Counted from the stretch's first letter, positions 48,778-61,006 are shown. The stretch: 64,000 nucleotides of DNA from Boletus sp. NGJ (GCA_019096195.1 JAGTXK010000076.1:1-64000); one strand, 5' to 3'. The notes: generated by a model not told the origin, from the letters alone. Numbers and translations are program-made.

Positions 48778-51317
48778 CAGTAGAACTTCTCATAATGCAT
48801 AACGTTGGGCGGTCCACTTTGGCTATGCATTATGAGCATTATGCAATACAGTAGGCATGACAATAAGTCATGTGTGTGACTACTGTGACTTCCCCTTTGC
48901 CCTGACAAACCTATCCATCATTGTCTGCTTCAATGTCGCCATTTCCATCTGTTGCAACTCAACCTGAAACTTCCTCAACTTCTGGGAGAGGTCAAGAGCT
49001 TTCTTGCTGGTCCCGTAAGTGATTGAAACCTGCTCCATCTGTTTGCATAGCCCAATGGCTTCACTCAACCTTATTTCCAGTTCCCCATCCTCAACTGGCT
49101 CCTCGTCCTCATCCTCAACCTCTGTCATCTCACCCCGCTCCACTGCCAACTTGTGCTTGACTTGGGTGACTATCTCGTCATCACCACCTGGAAATTCATA
49201 GGCAGATTCTCCAATCTCTTGCTTCTGAACTGGATTCAACATCTCCTTGAGTGTGAGTGCTTTACCAACAATTTGTTTGCATTTCTGAAGATCACCTACC
49301 ACTTCTAGCAGTGATTCTTCAGCCTTGGCAAGCTGTGAGAGGTCTTGTGGCATCACCGCTTGAGTCGCTACAAGGGCTTGGTGTGGGATGGAGATCTGGC
49401 GAATTAGGCAACCAAAGATAAGAATGGTGAGTTTATCAAGGTCTGCCAATGCCTTTTCCACATTGTTCTCTGCATCCATGATGATTTTAAGAACTGGATC
49501 CCAATTGTGTGCTGTATATGCTGTCCCGAGAGTCTCTAAAAGCTGTTTCTCGATGGCGGGAAGTTTGATGTCATCTAACATGGCAAACTTGCGCACAAGA
49601 ATCCAGGCGGCATGGTTTTGCTTTGGATTGAGAGTTGGCGATGGGATTGGGGTGGACGTGGTGGCAGTGGAAGCCTTTCTTGAGACCGTCTTGGCATTGG
49701 GTTGGATTCCACTGTGATTCTAATAATTTACAATGGTTGAGGGCTTAACTTGTCTCCATGCTTCAACCATCATCAGCATAGCTTCACATAGATCAATTTT
49801 GTAGATGTCTCGTTCACCAGCATCATCCAGCTCCACTACACGCAAGCAGAAAGCATTCCAGTAAAGTGCCTTCATCATTCGTATGATACCAGCATCACAA
49901 GGTTGGACATGTGATGTTAAATTGGGCTCATAGTATTCTAGATGAATATTTTGAGGTTGGTAGTCCACATAATGGCCCAAGAAGTTATTGATAAGAAGGC
50001 AAACATGGCATCTCTGCTGACACATTTGAATGTCGAGTGCCTTAAGCCATCTGCAAAGAGGCATCTGAGTTAGTTTGATTATTTGCATGACACTGTGACA
50101 TTGAATCATACTCTTTAAATAAAGAAGCTGTCATCCAGGCACTCTTATTGTTCCGATAATAGAGTCCAAGGAATTGTGGCAAGGCATTCTTGAAGCATCG
50201 GAGTTTGGCATACTTTCCAATAAATAGAATGGGTAGCTTTTCACTTCTGTCGGAATTGCAAGCCAGTCCAACAGTGATTCGAAACTTGTCTCGCTTTTTC
50301 CCACTCATTTGCTGTGTTGCAAGTCCTCGGTCAGGTGGCACACTGTCAACACCAAGTCAACAAAACCAGTCTTATCAATCAAAAACACCCACAAAGTAAA
50401 GAAACTGGTCTCATCAAAGTTGAGGCAGTCCTTAGGATGGTATTTGGCTAGGACAGACTTGAGACGAGTCTGCTCGGCCTCCACCATGGCAATGTCAACT
50501 GACGCTGCCTCTCCATGACGACAGAACTCTCAAATCCAGTAGGCTCTCTTGAAGCTATCAATCCATCAATCTCCTTTTAGATGTTCTTCCTCAGGAACAT
50601 GAAACTTCTCCTCGAATTTAGCACACTTGGCAACAAGCATTGCACTGTTGACAGACTCCTTTTTTACCTCCATATGCTTAACCCAGAGGAACAAGGCTCA
50701 ATCAATGTCGGGCTGAGTTACAACCCAAGGCCACTTTGATGAAAGTGCATTTGGAAACTCGTTGATACAGACTTCAAGCTTCTTGCGATCACAAACCTTT
50801 CGGGACAGTGTTGACTGAGTGAATATGAGTGCACCATCATGACAACTTTTGAAATGCTCACCAACAGCATCCTGAGATGTGTCTGGATGAGCATCCATGA
50901 ATGCAAACACAGTCAGTCAATCATGCAGGGTGAGGTTTGGCCACTGTTCTCGAGCCCCTGGTGCTGGCAAATGCTTTGCAGAACTTTTGTGGTTTCCTGG
51001 GTTATCTGTGACTTCATTGGATTTCTGAGCCTTGTAAGGGGCATGACTCAAACAAGGCTTGCGTTTCAGCTCCAACCCATGTGAACTACGCTCAGGAGGC
51101 ATGAGAAAAAGAAGCACAAGAAGGCAGGACATAATTTTTTTCACACTCAGCCATGCAACTGGTGGGATTTGCTAACACAGGCCCATATATAGATGGCCCC
51201 TGAACACCTCATAATGCATATCACATCCAAAAAAATTATGCATTATGCAATATACATGGTACGTGCTGCCCAACATGGGCAGAGCCCGAATGCCATGCAT
51301 TATGAGAAGTTCTACTG
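48778..51317 (-). mobile_element. pogo-type DNA transposon, 2540 bp, TA target site
   Basis: Inverted ends begin CAGTAGAACTTCTCATAATG (48778 on) and its reverse complement closes at 51317; TA flanks both sides (48776-48777 and 51318-51319). Subterminal copies of GCATTATG occur at both ends. The element carries a CENP-B-type DNA-binding part and a pogo/DDE_1 transposase on the minus strand. It sits inside the accessory ORF of the Plavaka region and the ORF frame continues across it. Confidence 0.9.
48880..51144 (-). pseudogene. pogo (CENP-B/DDE_1) transposase, inactive
   Basis: On the minus strand: PNLTLHDWLTVFAFMDAHPD and a following HTH_CENPB-like part (LIFTQSTLSRKV), then the DDE core with NFDETSFF (first Asp), LLINNFLGHYVDYQPQ, and EPNLTSHVQPCDAGIIRMMK (third Asp), and a long helical C-terminal tail (48880-49596). 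In the family the second catalytic Asp lies in LLxDN; here it reads Asn (AAT in place of GAT). Three or more in-frame stops occur as well, near 50525 and 50700 for example. Confidence 0.85.
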
Positions 51318-51560
51318 TACAAGCTGTCAGTGGATAGAAGAGGCCCAGATTTTATCTGCTCAGTCTTCACAGAAGCTCAGTGCTGTTGGACCCTCAAGAT
51401 CTCCACCAGTTCCAATGCCAATCACTTCAAAGCAACCAAGAACCCTAATGATGTGGACCCATGCACTCTCCTCTGTAACATGTTTTATTGGTGCTGATAT
51501 TAGTTCCGAGTTGCTAACAATGGTTGCACTTTTTTTAGGACTGTCTCCAAGTTACTATTG

Positions 51561-52074
51561 ATACTTCCAGTCATGTCCCTATCCTGGGCCCCATCTTATC
51601 CAAGTTGCTTTGCCAACGGACACATACCCTTACTGTGACTGCTCTTTCACTACATTCAACCACAAGTCATGCTCTACCGGCAACGGCAGTGCCAAGTTTT
51701 TAATATTCCTTTTTGTCCCTTCAGATGCATTCCCTGTTGCTTCTGCTTGGTGTACCATTTTTCCTTTCTCTGCTTTTTACTCTTGCAACAGATGGTGCAG
51801 TGCAGTTTTAAGGCCAGCTTTTTCTCCTTTTTTACTATATGACAAGATGAATAAGTGTGATTTAAGATGAAGGGTAAGCTTGTGCAATCCTTTTTCTCCT
51901 TATTCAAAGTTATGCTCCGGACAATGTTTTCGAGTGAAATAAGTTGAATAAGCACGAGTAAGTAGTACAAAAAGTGTGATAAGTATCACTTGAATTTGCT
52001 GATAGTGATTGCAGGTCTTCAAGTTGGATTTCTACTTTTGGTCTACTCAGGCTTTCAAGCCAGGGCTCATAACC
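51561..52074. other. Right end of the island, no gene recognised
   Basis: AT-rich with very few CG. A plus-strand frame at 51610-51870 is Cys/Phe-rich and not convincing. Probably the far end of the accessory-ORF element. Confidence 0.35.
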
Positions 52075-52151
52075 TATTGAGCACAGTAGGACTAAGGTAA
52101 TGTTAGTAAGAGTGTAGCTAATGAATAGTGTAGCTTACCTCAGTCACTGTA
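52075..52151 (+). repeat. 77-bp repeat, copy B, at the island edge
   Basis: Direct copy of 40605-40681 with three substitutions. Directly after it (52155-52180) ACAGTTACTGAGGTGTGTAG resembles the reverse complement of its own right end. CG-containing host-like DNA begins within 40 bases. Confidence 0.85.
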
Positions 52152-52349
52152 GTAGACAGTTACTGAGGTGTGTAGTGTACGAAAAGAGAACAACTACGGT
52201 CGGATGTAATTATGTAATCAGTGTACTACCGTTTGTATCGTATAGAAATCCTACATAGCGGAGATGCCTCAGAGATTACAAAGGTCAGACAAGAACTTGA
52301 TTCCGGATACTCTCAATGATAACCCAGTAAATGACACGTTGAAGTGATT

Positions 52350-53237
52350 CTGCACTGACTATGCCCTACTGAAGATGGACTTTGATTCAGTACCCAATCA
52401 ATCCAGTCGTTTTGGGCACTCGAGATTCTACCGATGTTGCTGACCCTTCAATCCCTGGCGAGTCACCCGTGGATGGTCCTATGACATACAGGCAGATAGG
52501 CTAAGTTTTTTCAGTCACGTGTTTAAGGAGAAGTTCAGATGCGTCTAATGTCGACATCTGGGTGCTAGATCGTTTTCCGCGCGCTGCTTCGAAAGGCATC
52601 GGAAGATGTTGTGCTAAATCCGGACCTCCGAAAAAACAAAGTAGCAACCTTTTTTACGTCTCCTCGGGGTGGACACCACAAGTAATTCATACCGATTTCA
52701 TTCCAAGGTGAATTCCGTAACTTACTCGTGGCTGATCACGCTCAAGTCGACCGACAGGAGTGTACTCGAGCAGTAGATAACATTGTTCGTGAGACAGAAA
52801 AAACTCATTTCGGATTTCTACGAGGACGATGAAACAAGTTTCATATTTACCGCTGATCATGAGATGTCTCTAACAATGGCGATCGCGGAGATGGTGGTGA
52901 GGCTCTCGTAAGTTTCACCTTCATCACCTTGCTCAGAACAGGATAGCCACTGATTGCGTGAGACAAAGGCGTTCGAGGCTCTGTACCTGATTGCGTACCT
53001 TCTTCACATGATGATCACTCGCGGCCATGGGAGTTGGAGTATCTACTCCGCCGCGATGGCTCTCAAGCGGACATAGCTCCCGTTATGGCCTCGCACATTA
53101 GTGTGCTGCCCGATGTAGACCCCACACGGGCCGGTTTCCTGAAACCTCGCGGAGCAGAAACAGCCCTTGCTCACGCCGCCTTCAAGTTGGCAAATACACA
53201 CGTTCTGCTGGAAGCACTACCGTATGAAACACGATGA
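52350..53237 (+). pseudogene. MCD4: Decayed fragment of MCD4, GPI ethanolamine-phosphate transferase 1
   Basis: Pieces in changing frames line up with the lumenal phosphodiesterase domain of Mcd4/PIG-N, in the right order: DFDSVPNQSS (family NFDSVFNQSS), RGWSYD, DASNVDIWVLDR, FFLRLLGVDTTSNSYRFHSK, FIFTADHEMS with NNGDRGDGGEAL, then QADIAPVMASHISVLPDVDP and TRAGFLKPRGAETALAHAAF. The intact protein is about 950 residues; only about 250 from the N-terminal third remain, with several frame changes and stops and the usual PVNSVG block missing. The catalytic metal-binding Asp-His of ADHGMS survives but its Gly is Glu. It is a dead copy beside the transposon island; a working copy must exist elsewhere, as the enzyme is essential in yeast. 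Confidence 0.8.
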
Positions 53238-55106
53238 GTGGTTTGCTCAGATCTTTCGTACGGTGTTCACGACAGGCTCGACGCTGACCTTGTTTTTTAA
53301 AACGTGACTGATAACGGTACGAAACGACGCGTGCTCTTGTTGGTCGGCTTGGATTCATTCACGGGTCCTGGTTCGAGATCAGACGATCGGTCAATGCGTT
53401 CTGTACGGTATCCTCGACGGGAGCATGCGTCACAGTGTATCTCGTGGGGGATACACTTGTCCCGGTCACGTCGGGTGATGGAGACAAGTTAATGTAGATC
53501 CGGGACGCACGGGATATGTAGATGGTCGGGAACGAGCGAATGGATGCTTCATCCTTTTTTTTTATTATCGGGCCGTGCGACGTACCGAGCTAACCCAACG
53601 CTTTCAAGCGATAGAGTCAAACGACTTGTTCCGTACTGCGAGGTCCTATCCCACGATCGGACTTTCTCCTCGGACGCTTGGGGATTCGAATTTGTTGGTT
53701 TGGTTAGCGGACCCGAGGGATTTGATAGCCCTCCAAGTTGGCAAGTTGCATCACATCGTATCCCCCCCTAATTTTTTGATACACATCGTTTCGACCCCCT
53801 TTTTGGAGTTAACACCGAATGATTCTCCCGCCATGCCACGCGACGACCAATGCGCCCCGTCACTCAATCAAAACAATCATACTGTTCTCAACGTATCACT
53901 TCTTGTCTTCCCATCAGAGACCGTTTGTTTCCAGGTAACGATGACAGCGTCCAGGCTTTCAAGAATCAATCTAGACTTCCAGCGAACCTCTGTGTCAATG
54001 CCATCGTTCAAGTCTGGACCTGCCATCAATACCGGATCATCAATGGTCGACCGGCGGTAGAGTCAACCGTACACAGCACATTGACATAGTACATAATCAC
54101 CGACGTCGACCTGATCTGGGACGGTACAGTACAGTATACAATCGGCGCACATGCCAGTGCCTTCGTCGTGATCCCTGATTTTGATCCTGATCGTTGTACA
54201 CTCGCACGCCGTGTGTCCCAGGTCCACGTTCCAGAGCGGGTGAAGAAAGGGGTACGCCGACCTCGGGAGATGCGCACGGGTACGATAGGACGAGGCGAGG
54301 TCGCGAGGTCTCGAAAACACGATCCGAGACCGGGCGTGCCCGACCTTGCCATATGATACGATCGCGCACTGTGTCCCTCCCTGTTCGTAACGTACGAGCC
54401 CGGTGACCCCCGGCTTCCGCTCAACTTACCTACCTGTCTGCCAATAGCTCTGGACGCATTCCTCAAGTGACTCATCGGCGCGTATTCAGAGTTGAGCGCA
54501 CGATTGTCGATCGTGTGTGATGAAGATGAAAACCGGCATCTTTGGGATAGGATCCCCTCGAACGGTGATACGATGCTTGAAAAATTAGGCATGCAGTTCG
54601 AAACAAACTCGGACCTTGAGGTAAATAAGATCGATTGCCAATCCATGCCTATACGCATTGAGACTAGTACAACGTGTTGTAAGAAGTAGAAAATTTGATA
54701 AATAGATGATGTTTTTTCCAGAGGAAATGGGTATCCGTACAACAAGAAACATTCCGAGGGTGAGGATCACGAACATCAAAAAAAGTGAGCAGGAGAAAAA
54801 TATAATAAGAGGGGAATCTAAGATTGAGAGCGAAGTGCCATAAAGAGAGAGGTGAGATTGGATTGAGAAAGAAAACGGAAAGTCATCAATGTCACATTGT
54901 CGTATGATATGGTTAGACTAGGTATACAAGGGGAAAAATAATTTCATAAGCACGCGCCATGGGTAACGAGACAAAAAAGACAAACGATTCGAGCACGTCC
55001 ATCAAAGGTGAGACTCACAGATGTATTGAAAGGAAGACGATGATGCCAATGGGAAAGAGGGCAAGCACAGACAAGTGGGGACAGAGAGAGGTGTTGGTTC
55101 GAGATG
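53238..55106. other. Intergenic, no gene recognised
   Basis: A 239-codon minus-strand frame (54026-54745) and plus-strand frames up to 161 codons overlap and have no motif. One plus-strand piece, HASAFVVIPDFDPDRCTLAR near 54155, looks somewhat coding. Possible remains of further genes next to the MCD4 relic; not resolved. Confidence 0.3.
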
Positions 55107-57367
55107 TCAGAAAAGCCGACGCGCAGTACTGTCGGGTTCGTAACCCACACTGCGGCTCCGTGTCCCGTGCTTGCGGACGATCGAGATCGGTGTGGCACTA
55201 GGCTCGCGAAGGAAGGCACCCCCGACAGCAACAGAATCGCCCAACAACGGCGGATCTTCCTTGACGCCTCGAGATTGGCGGAGGGACCACGCAGACGACA
55301 CTGGCGGCGTACTCTCAGCCCTTTTGCCCCTGACGTTGGATTCGCTAGAGCGGTGTATGTTTTGGTTTTGTAACCTGCGTAGCCTCTCCACCGCAGGCGA
55401 CGACCCGTTCAAGTGCGTCGTGACCTCTGCAATAGTGTTTAGCCCCAACGCAGAGGCCCAGCGGGCAGTGTTAGCCAACACATCTGTTCCTGAATACATC
55501 TCCTGTCCACGACTAAACTCGCGGCCGAGATCGGATCGTGCCGTAGAAGCCCCTATTGAAGGGGCAAATCGATGCGAGTCTGCCTTTCGCAGGCTCCGAC
55601 CGCGCTCGACAGGGGATGTGGGCGACAAGGGAGCCGATCCACCAATATCCAGGTGTGTGTGTGGAGATATGGTTGTTACCGCGCTCAATACAGCAGGCCC
55701 GACATCGTCACACGCTGTCGCACGCGGCAGGAGCGCGGCGGTTCGTGGTCTAGATACGCTCCGGCTCATGCTTCTACTCGAGAGCGAGCTTGAAGTCGTG
55801 ACGGAGGTACGAGAAAGGGACCTGCGCCGAGGAGGAGAAGAAGGCGCACCGAAGGTAGATTTGTGGTCGCAAGAACGTGATCGCGGGTGACGACGCGTTG
55901 GCCGGTTGGGGAAATCTACGAACTCGAATTCGTCTGCTTGTGATAGAGAAGATGATTCGTCAACTTGTCCCCAACCAATGTCCCAGGCCATCTCATCCAC
56001 CATCCCGATGGTCCAACGGTTCCGCACGTCACGCTCAAGACATCCTTTCAATACGCGACCTGCTCCACGACAAATATTACATGGCATATCGTACACGCCT
56101 GGAAAGAACGTATGAATGAAAGGGAGACAAAGCTTTATTGTTACTCACCACGCAGAATTTTCACTGTCAACCTCGGCTCAAATGGGTCAGAAAACGGAAG
56201 CCGACCGGTGAGGAGGGCATAGAGCAGACACCCTAGCGCCCACATATCTTGTGCTGGATTTGCACCATAATGCCTGCCAGGTGTTTGCGGGGACAGGAGC
56301 TCGGGTGCAGCATATGGTAACGAGCCTGGTTGAAATGCGTGAGCGGGATGGACAGGAGCGGGGGAGTGGTCGCCAACGGGAGTGGATGTACGATGGCGGC
56401 GAGGCCTGTGACGCAAGATAGACGCATGGGAGGGTAACGTAACCTTTGGTTGTCGCACGGTGTGATGGATGGCGGAGCGATGGCGATGAATAATAGAGCT
56501 GTCATGGTTGTCCACGCGCCCGTCGTCGTCGGACTCGCCTATTTTGCGAGTAAGACCAAAGTCGCAAATGCGACAGACACCCATTTCGTCCACGAGGACG
56601 TTTTCAAGCTTGATGTCTCTGTGGACATATCCGGCAACTTCGTGCAAGTATCGTACACCTCGGACAATTTGGCGAAACATCATGCCAGCATCATCAAGAG
56701 GTAGAGCGGGCGTGCCATCCCGTTTGAGGATATCGAAAAGCGAGCCGGCGGGACATAAGAGTGTGACATACGAGTCGGCATAAGCTGTATGCTCGGTGGA
56801 AAAGAGAGGGAGGATGTGTTCGTGGCTGAGCGATGACCAGATCTTGGTTTCGTGGTCGAGACGTTTTCTGATCAAGGATGGATCATCTTGTCTTGCGATG
56901 TCTGTTCGCCTCACGATCTTGATGGCAACGACGCCACCTGATGGAGAGAAAGCGCGCCTAATTGTTGAAAAGCCTCCATGGCCAATGACCGGACCTAGGA
57001 CATAGCCAGCAACCGTCTCACCCTCATCATCAGGCTGCCGCGTGGACTGAATAGGCGGGGTGAATGCAGCTAAAAACATCGCTGCAGGAGATATACTCGC
57101 TTCCTGTGTCTGTGGGAACAAATGGGCGGGAGAAGGGGATGAGCTCCACTCTTCGGCAAGGAGGTCTTGGGAAAGTTGTTGCTCAAGATCCGGGGAAGAA
57201 GGGCCAGCTTGAGGAGTGTCGTAGGGATCGCCCGAGTATTGAGACATGTTAAAAGAGGTTTCCCAAGGATTCGAGAGCCCCTCCATCGGAGAGGAGGGTT
57301 GAAGGGATTGTGAGAGAGACAGAGGGTCGGCAGGTGGGCGAGGTGCGAGCAACATTGCAGCACTCAT
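55107..57367 (-). CDS. Serine/threonine protein kinase, CAMK-like
   Basis: Two exons (56149-57367 and 55107-56098) give 736 residues. A disordered Ser/Pro/Gln-rich head of about 115 residues precedes the kinase domain: VIGHGGFSTIRRAF (glycine loop, with GHGGFS), VVAIKIVRR (Lys), YVHRDIKLENVLVD (catalytic loop), ICDFGLTRK, an insert of about 70 basic, His-rich residues before PGSLPYAAPELL, then DMWALGCLLYALLTGRLPF and, after the intron, GCLERDVRNRWTI. All catalytic residues are present. The long Ser/Arg-rich tail (RSLSRTSVTTSSSLSS) is probably a regulatory region. Substrate and exact subfamily cannot be told from sequence. The ATG at 57367 is the first in frame; an upstream TTG reading is not used. 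Confidence 0.85.
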
Positions 57368-58100
57368 CCTCAAAAGATGGGCTTTTTAAACAGGGGAGGG
57401 GCTGAGGTTGATCTGAAACGATACAGATGAGACGTGGCCAAGACGGGCAAAGGCAAAACGTGCGGGGAAAGGAGTAGGAAGCGAAAGAGGCCAATCAGAA
57501 TTGAATTGGTCATCCAATTAATTATGAGAATAATTTGCCATTTTTATCCCGCGGACGGACACCCGATGCCATTCCGTATTTGGAAAGCGTACACAAATGC
57601 CTCTCCGCAGCCAGCGATTGACACAGTACAACCGTATCTCTGACATTCACTGCTTTCAAACTGTTCGAGGCCGCTTCCACGCCAGATATTTCTGGGCTGG
57701 GCTTGGGCGATGTGACTGACCACGCATCAGTGCGCTTCGCTTCCGAAAAAGGCGACAAACTATTGGTTTGGGTTTAGAGCCACAAAATCATGATCCTTGC
57801 TCCGGGTCACCTCTTCAATTTAACCTGGACCTCAAACCCTCCCGTCTCAAACCAACGACACTCTACCCTCCTACCGTAGAACAAACGTGCGCGACAACAC
57901 GTTCCCCCTGCGGTACGGCGTTCGGGCTCTTATTCGCTTCCGGTACCAACGCTTCCTAGCTTCTATTCGGTCTGGAGTCTACTCTCGTAACACCGACGCC
58001 AGTGGATCACTGATCCTGGCACCCTCAAACTGAAACTGTGTGCCAAGCTAGCTTGTAGAGTCTGGATGATGCCAGTTGAAACATTGATCACGTTTCACGT
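57368..58100. other. Upstream region of the kinase gene
   Basis: About 730 bases with no supported gene; promoter of the kinase (minus strand). AT-rich patch near 57510-57545. Confidence 0.4.
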
Positions 58101-58103
58101 CGC

Positions 58104-58173
58104 TATAAAAAACGACAAAACGCTCCACATTGATTTCCATCTTTTTAACGAGTATTTTTACTTTTCAAAAGAA
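58104..58173 (+). promoter_or_regulatory. TATA box with short leader before an ATG
   Basis: CGCTATAAAAAACG at about 58102-58115 is followed 58 bases later by ATG at 58173, with a pyrimidine/A-rich leader between (CATCTTTTTAACGAG). This is the strongest core-promoter look in the right block. The ATG runs straight into GTATGT, so the first intron may begin directly after the start codon, as in some highly expressed fungal genes. The coding part could not be resolved: possible continuations give 55-80 residue peptides (for example KVDFKIYVSWQVFTPFVS near 58300) that I do not recognise. Confidence 0.35.
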
Positions 58174-61006
58174 TGGTATGTATGGCAAGGCTTGCAGCCA
58201 CATCCATTGACAAGCGGGAAATTACATATGTGAGGTATTCACTGAGGCATCCATGCCATACAAGGTCTGCCAAATCTCAGAAGGATCTCGAGCAAAATCA
58301 GAGAAAGTTGACTTCAAGATATATGTCTCATGGCAAGTCTTCACACCTTTTGTTTCTCGTGCCCTTCACCCTCCTTTTAAGAAGGTCCTGTCCTCTACAC
58401 CAAGCAACTGATGCAGTTCATCCCATCATGCCCCTGTTTGGCTGCGCAATCAGGCGACCGTGATGTACCGTATCACGGGTTCCTGCTTTGGGGCCCTGGC
58501 CACTACAGACACCGCGGACGGACCTTGGTGTACTTTTTCAGGATTGTTTTTGTAGTACCCTCGACCTCAATGGTTCTGGTTTGTCCGATTGTCGCATCTA
58601 ACCGTTACGCTCTCTCCCTAATCAACATCTTCCCACCCCACTGCACATGTTCGGCCTCATCTTGCATCGTGGCTCCGCCGCTCCATACCTGAAACCCACC
58701 CCAAGGACCTCGTCTCATCAGCGACGAGAATACATACCGTTCCCGCGTCCCAACTTGAACTTGAGCGCTACGAGTCAGTGGCACGTTAACCCGGGCCCCC
58801 CGAGCCTCTCATATCTAAAATAGCCTGTTCACGAACTTGAACCGGAAAAGCCAGAGTCACACCCTTGCCCATCTCAATATATACGACCACGCTCAGTTTT
58901 GAAGAGGAGTATGCAATGATACTAAACCGGTCCTCACCGGAGCTCCCGATCAGGTCCCGGAAGTCCCCTTTGTCTACCACCACCCGCACCTTTGACTTGC
59001 CTTCTCTTCTCTTCTCTTTCTTTTCGGCCGAGACGGCACTTCGGCCCTCACTCGTCCGACTTGCCAGGTTTTCTACGCCTGGTACGACCTTTTTATGGAC
59101 GATGGACGATGCCGTACCGACTCTTTCTCCCCTTGACTTGGCCGAGCCGCTGAGACACCGCGCTTATGCCAAGTCCTCTCATACCGCGGAGGAACCGGCG
59201 ACCTGGGACAAGACCGAGTTTCAAAGCGGGTACTGTACAACGTCCAACGCACGCGCACCGAACGCCAAGCGATCGATCGCGTACAATGCGACACGTTTTC
59301 TTTTTTTCTTTTTCTTGTTCCTTTTTTTTAATAGATAGATGGCATGCCAGTGGCACTGGCACGGACTCGTGTATCGATTTTCGTACATGTCATTGAATTC
59401 TCATGCGTGAGTCGTTGAAACAAGCAAGACACGACGTCATGAAACTCGTCATACGTCTGGCATTAAACTGCCGCGACACCGTACTAATGATACAACTGAT
59501 CCGAACTGTCCATACATGACATGAACGGGGTGGTAGACCATTATACACCACCTGTCAGGCAACCACAGGGTTGTTCGTAAAATATCTCGTCTCGGATTGT
59601 GTTAGGTGCATCGCAAGGTAGTCAAGCACCGTACTGGCATTGTGGAGCTTCAACCAACGGAATGAGACGGACGACGCAAGTCCAAGTATAATTTAGCAAC
59701 GACAAAAATGGATCGAAAAGACCTACGACGGCCCAACAGTCGAACACAACAGGCACAACGTTGTACCCGTCTCCCGAACAACTCGACAACAACCCAACGT
59801 ATTTGATCCGTCATCGTTTTTCAAAAGCAAAAAAAAAAAAAAAAAAGTGCCTCACTGGGACATCGATCGATAAACCGATATAGATTCCACACACCACAAG
59901 TCAGATCGACGAATGCGCGTGGCTTTGAAAGCCATGTTGAAGGCTTGGCAATTCATGGGAAGAGGAAGATGCAGGATCTGCTCGCACTGAGACCGACCGG
60001 GACGGAGGACTCGGACGCGAACGAGAGACGCGAACGGGGACCCGGCAGACCTGGCAGGACGCGGTACGAAAAGCGAAAAGTCAAAGCGGTAAACTAGGGG
60101 TGAGGAACGTGCAGGAGCATTCGCGGGTACGATGTGTAATCTATGAAAAGCCCGGTAAGCGACCGAACGTCTGGACGACATGCTCCCTCGCGAGACACAC
60201 GTTCGGTTGTTTCATCGATGCGGCGGCGGGCTGAGACCCCTATGAAGGTTCATTAAATTTTAAGAACATCGCATCGTTAGGAATGTTCGGAGTTTAAATC
60301 CGGGGAACATAGAAACGTTTGTTTGCCATGTAATATATTCCTTTTTTTTTTCGACGAAGCCAATGGGTTTTGCAGCGCACCACTAAGACATTCAAAGTAT
60401 GAGTGCGTGGCGTAACGAGTGTGCGACGAGTCACACCGAGTCGAGAAGAGAAAGGCCAGAGTCATTGGTGGTGTACCTGACACTTGCAAAAGAAGATAAA
60501 CCTACAGCTTATTGTCTCATCTTTGAACAATCACCCCAAGCTATTTCTTCCCTCAGTACGATATCTAGCCAGGGAATGCAGTTTTATTCGCGTGCAGATA
60601 ATTGTTGCATTATCCAAGAGAAAAAGAGTCGCGAGGGTATGATATTAAAACAAGCCCCATGTGGAACGAACCGAGAAACGAACGTAGACTGCACTCTCGC
60701 TTCGGAAGACAATGCGTCCTCCTCCGTGAGGACAGGTCGGCAGGCATGTTATGTGTCCGTAACGTCCATCGTCAAACTAGGATCTGAAAGAAGTGGAAAT
60801 GGAGGGGGCAGAGAAGCAACAAGATATATCGGCAAAAAGGCAAACTAGTTGGGGAGAATGTGCATCTCATGCATGATATAAAGAATTCTATTAGTGTGCT
60901 GGTATGTGGGGTCATATACGCAAGCGAGGCGAGCACCATTGGTCATCGCGCGCGCGATGCGAGGATAAGAGTTCCATCGCCCCTCTGGCAACATCGCCTC
61001 CCGTCT
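58174..61006. other. Gene-poor stretch
   Basis: No supported gene in 2.8 kb. Contains a poly-A run (59828-59846), pyrimidine-rich tracts (59015-59030, 59297-59330) and a minus-strand piece at 58786-58989 (KGDFRDLIGSSGEDRFSIIA) that could be part of a small gene. The stretch near 60990 is the 3' flank of ROT1. Confidence 0.35.

Larger units (their letters stand above)
45900..51560 (+). pseudogene. Accessory ORF of a multicopy agaricomycete family, split by pogo
   Basis: Begins at an ATG near 45900, 178 bases from the Plavaka start and pointing away from it. Pieces in order: Lys/Ala-rich helix (DVKAAKVKATSKGIDRLAAM), an acidic-proline repeat region (47050-47560), then IKDLPVPSNHCWSHEVIGTL, ALQCILEWWSSFGSAILALM, GHFKSLFLCELIGTTHLSNI, a Gly-rich GGGVIAIASAA, ERAIEFIRDGVIDVKQ and KLPKTLNKATGKESSTPF. 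After VFNWSKGTANY the pogo element intervenes, and the frame resumes at 51320 with KLSVDRRG. Proteins of this layout occur in many copies in mushroom genomes, function unknown. Several stops and frame changes show decay. Confidence 0.6.

Noticed and set aside
54026-54745. 239-codon minus-strand frame
   Set aside because: No motif, no splice support, Ser/Arg-rich as expected from chance in this composition.
55171-55890. 239-codon plus-strand frame
   Set aside because: Antisense of the kinase tail.
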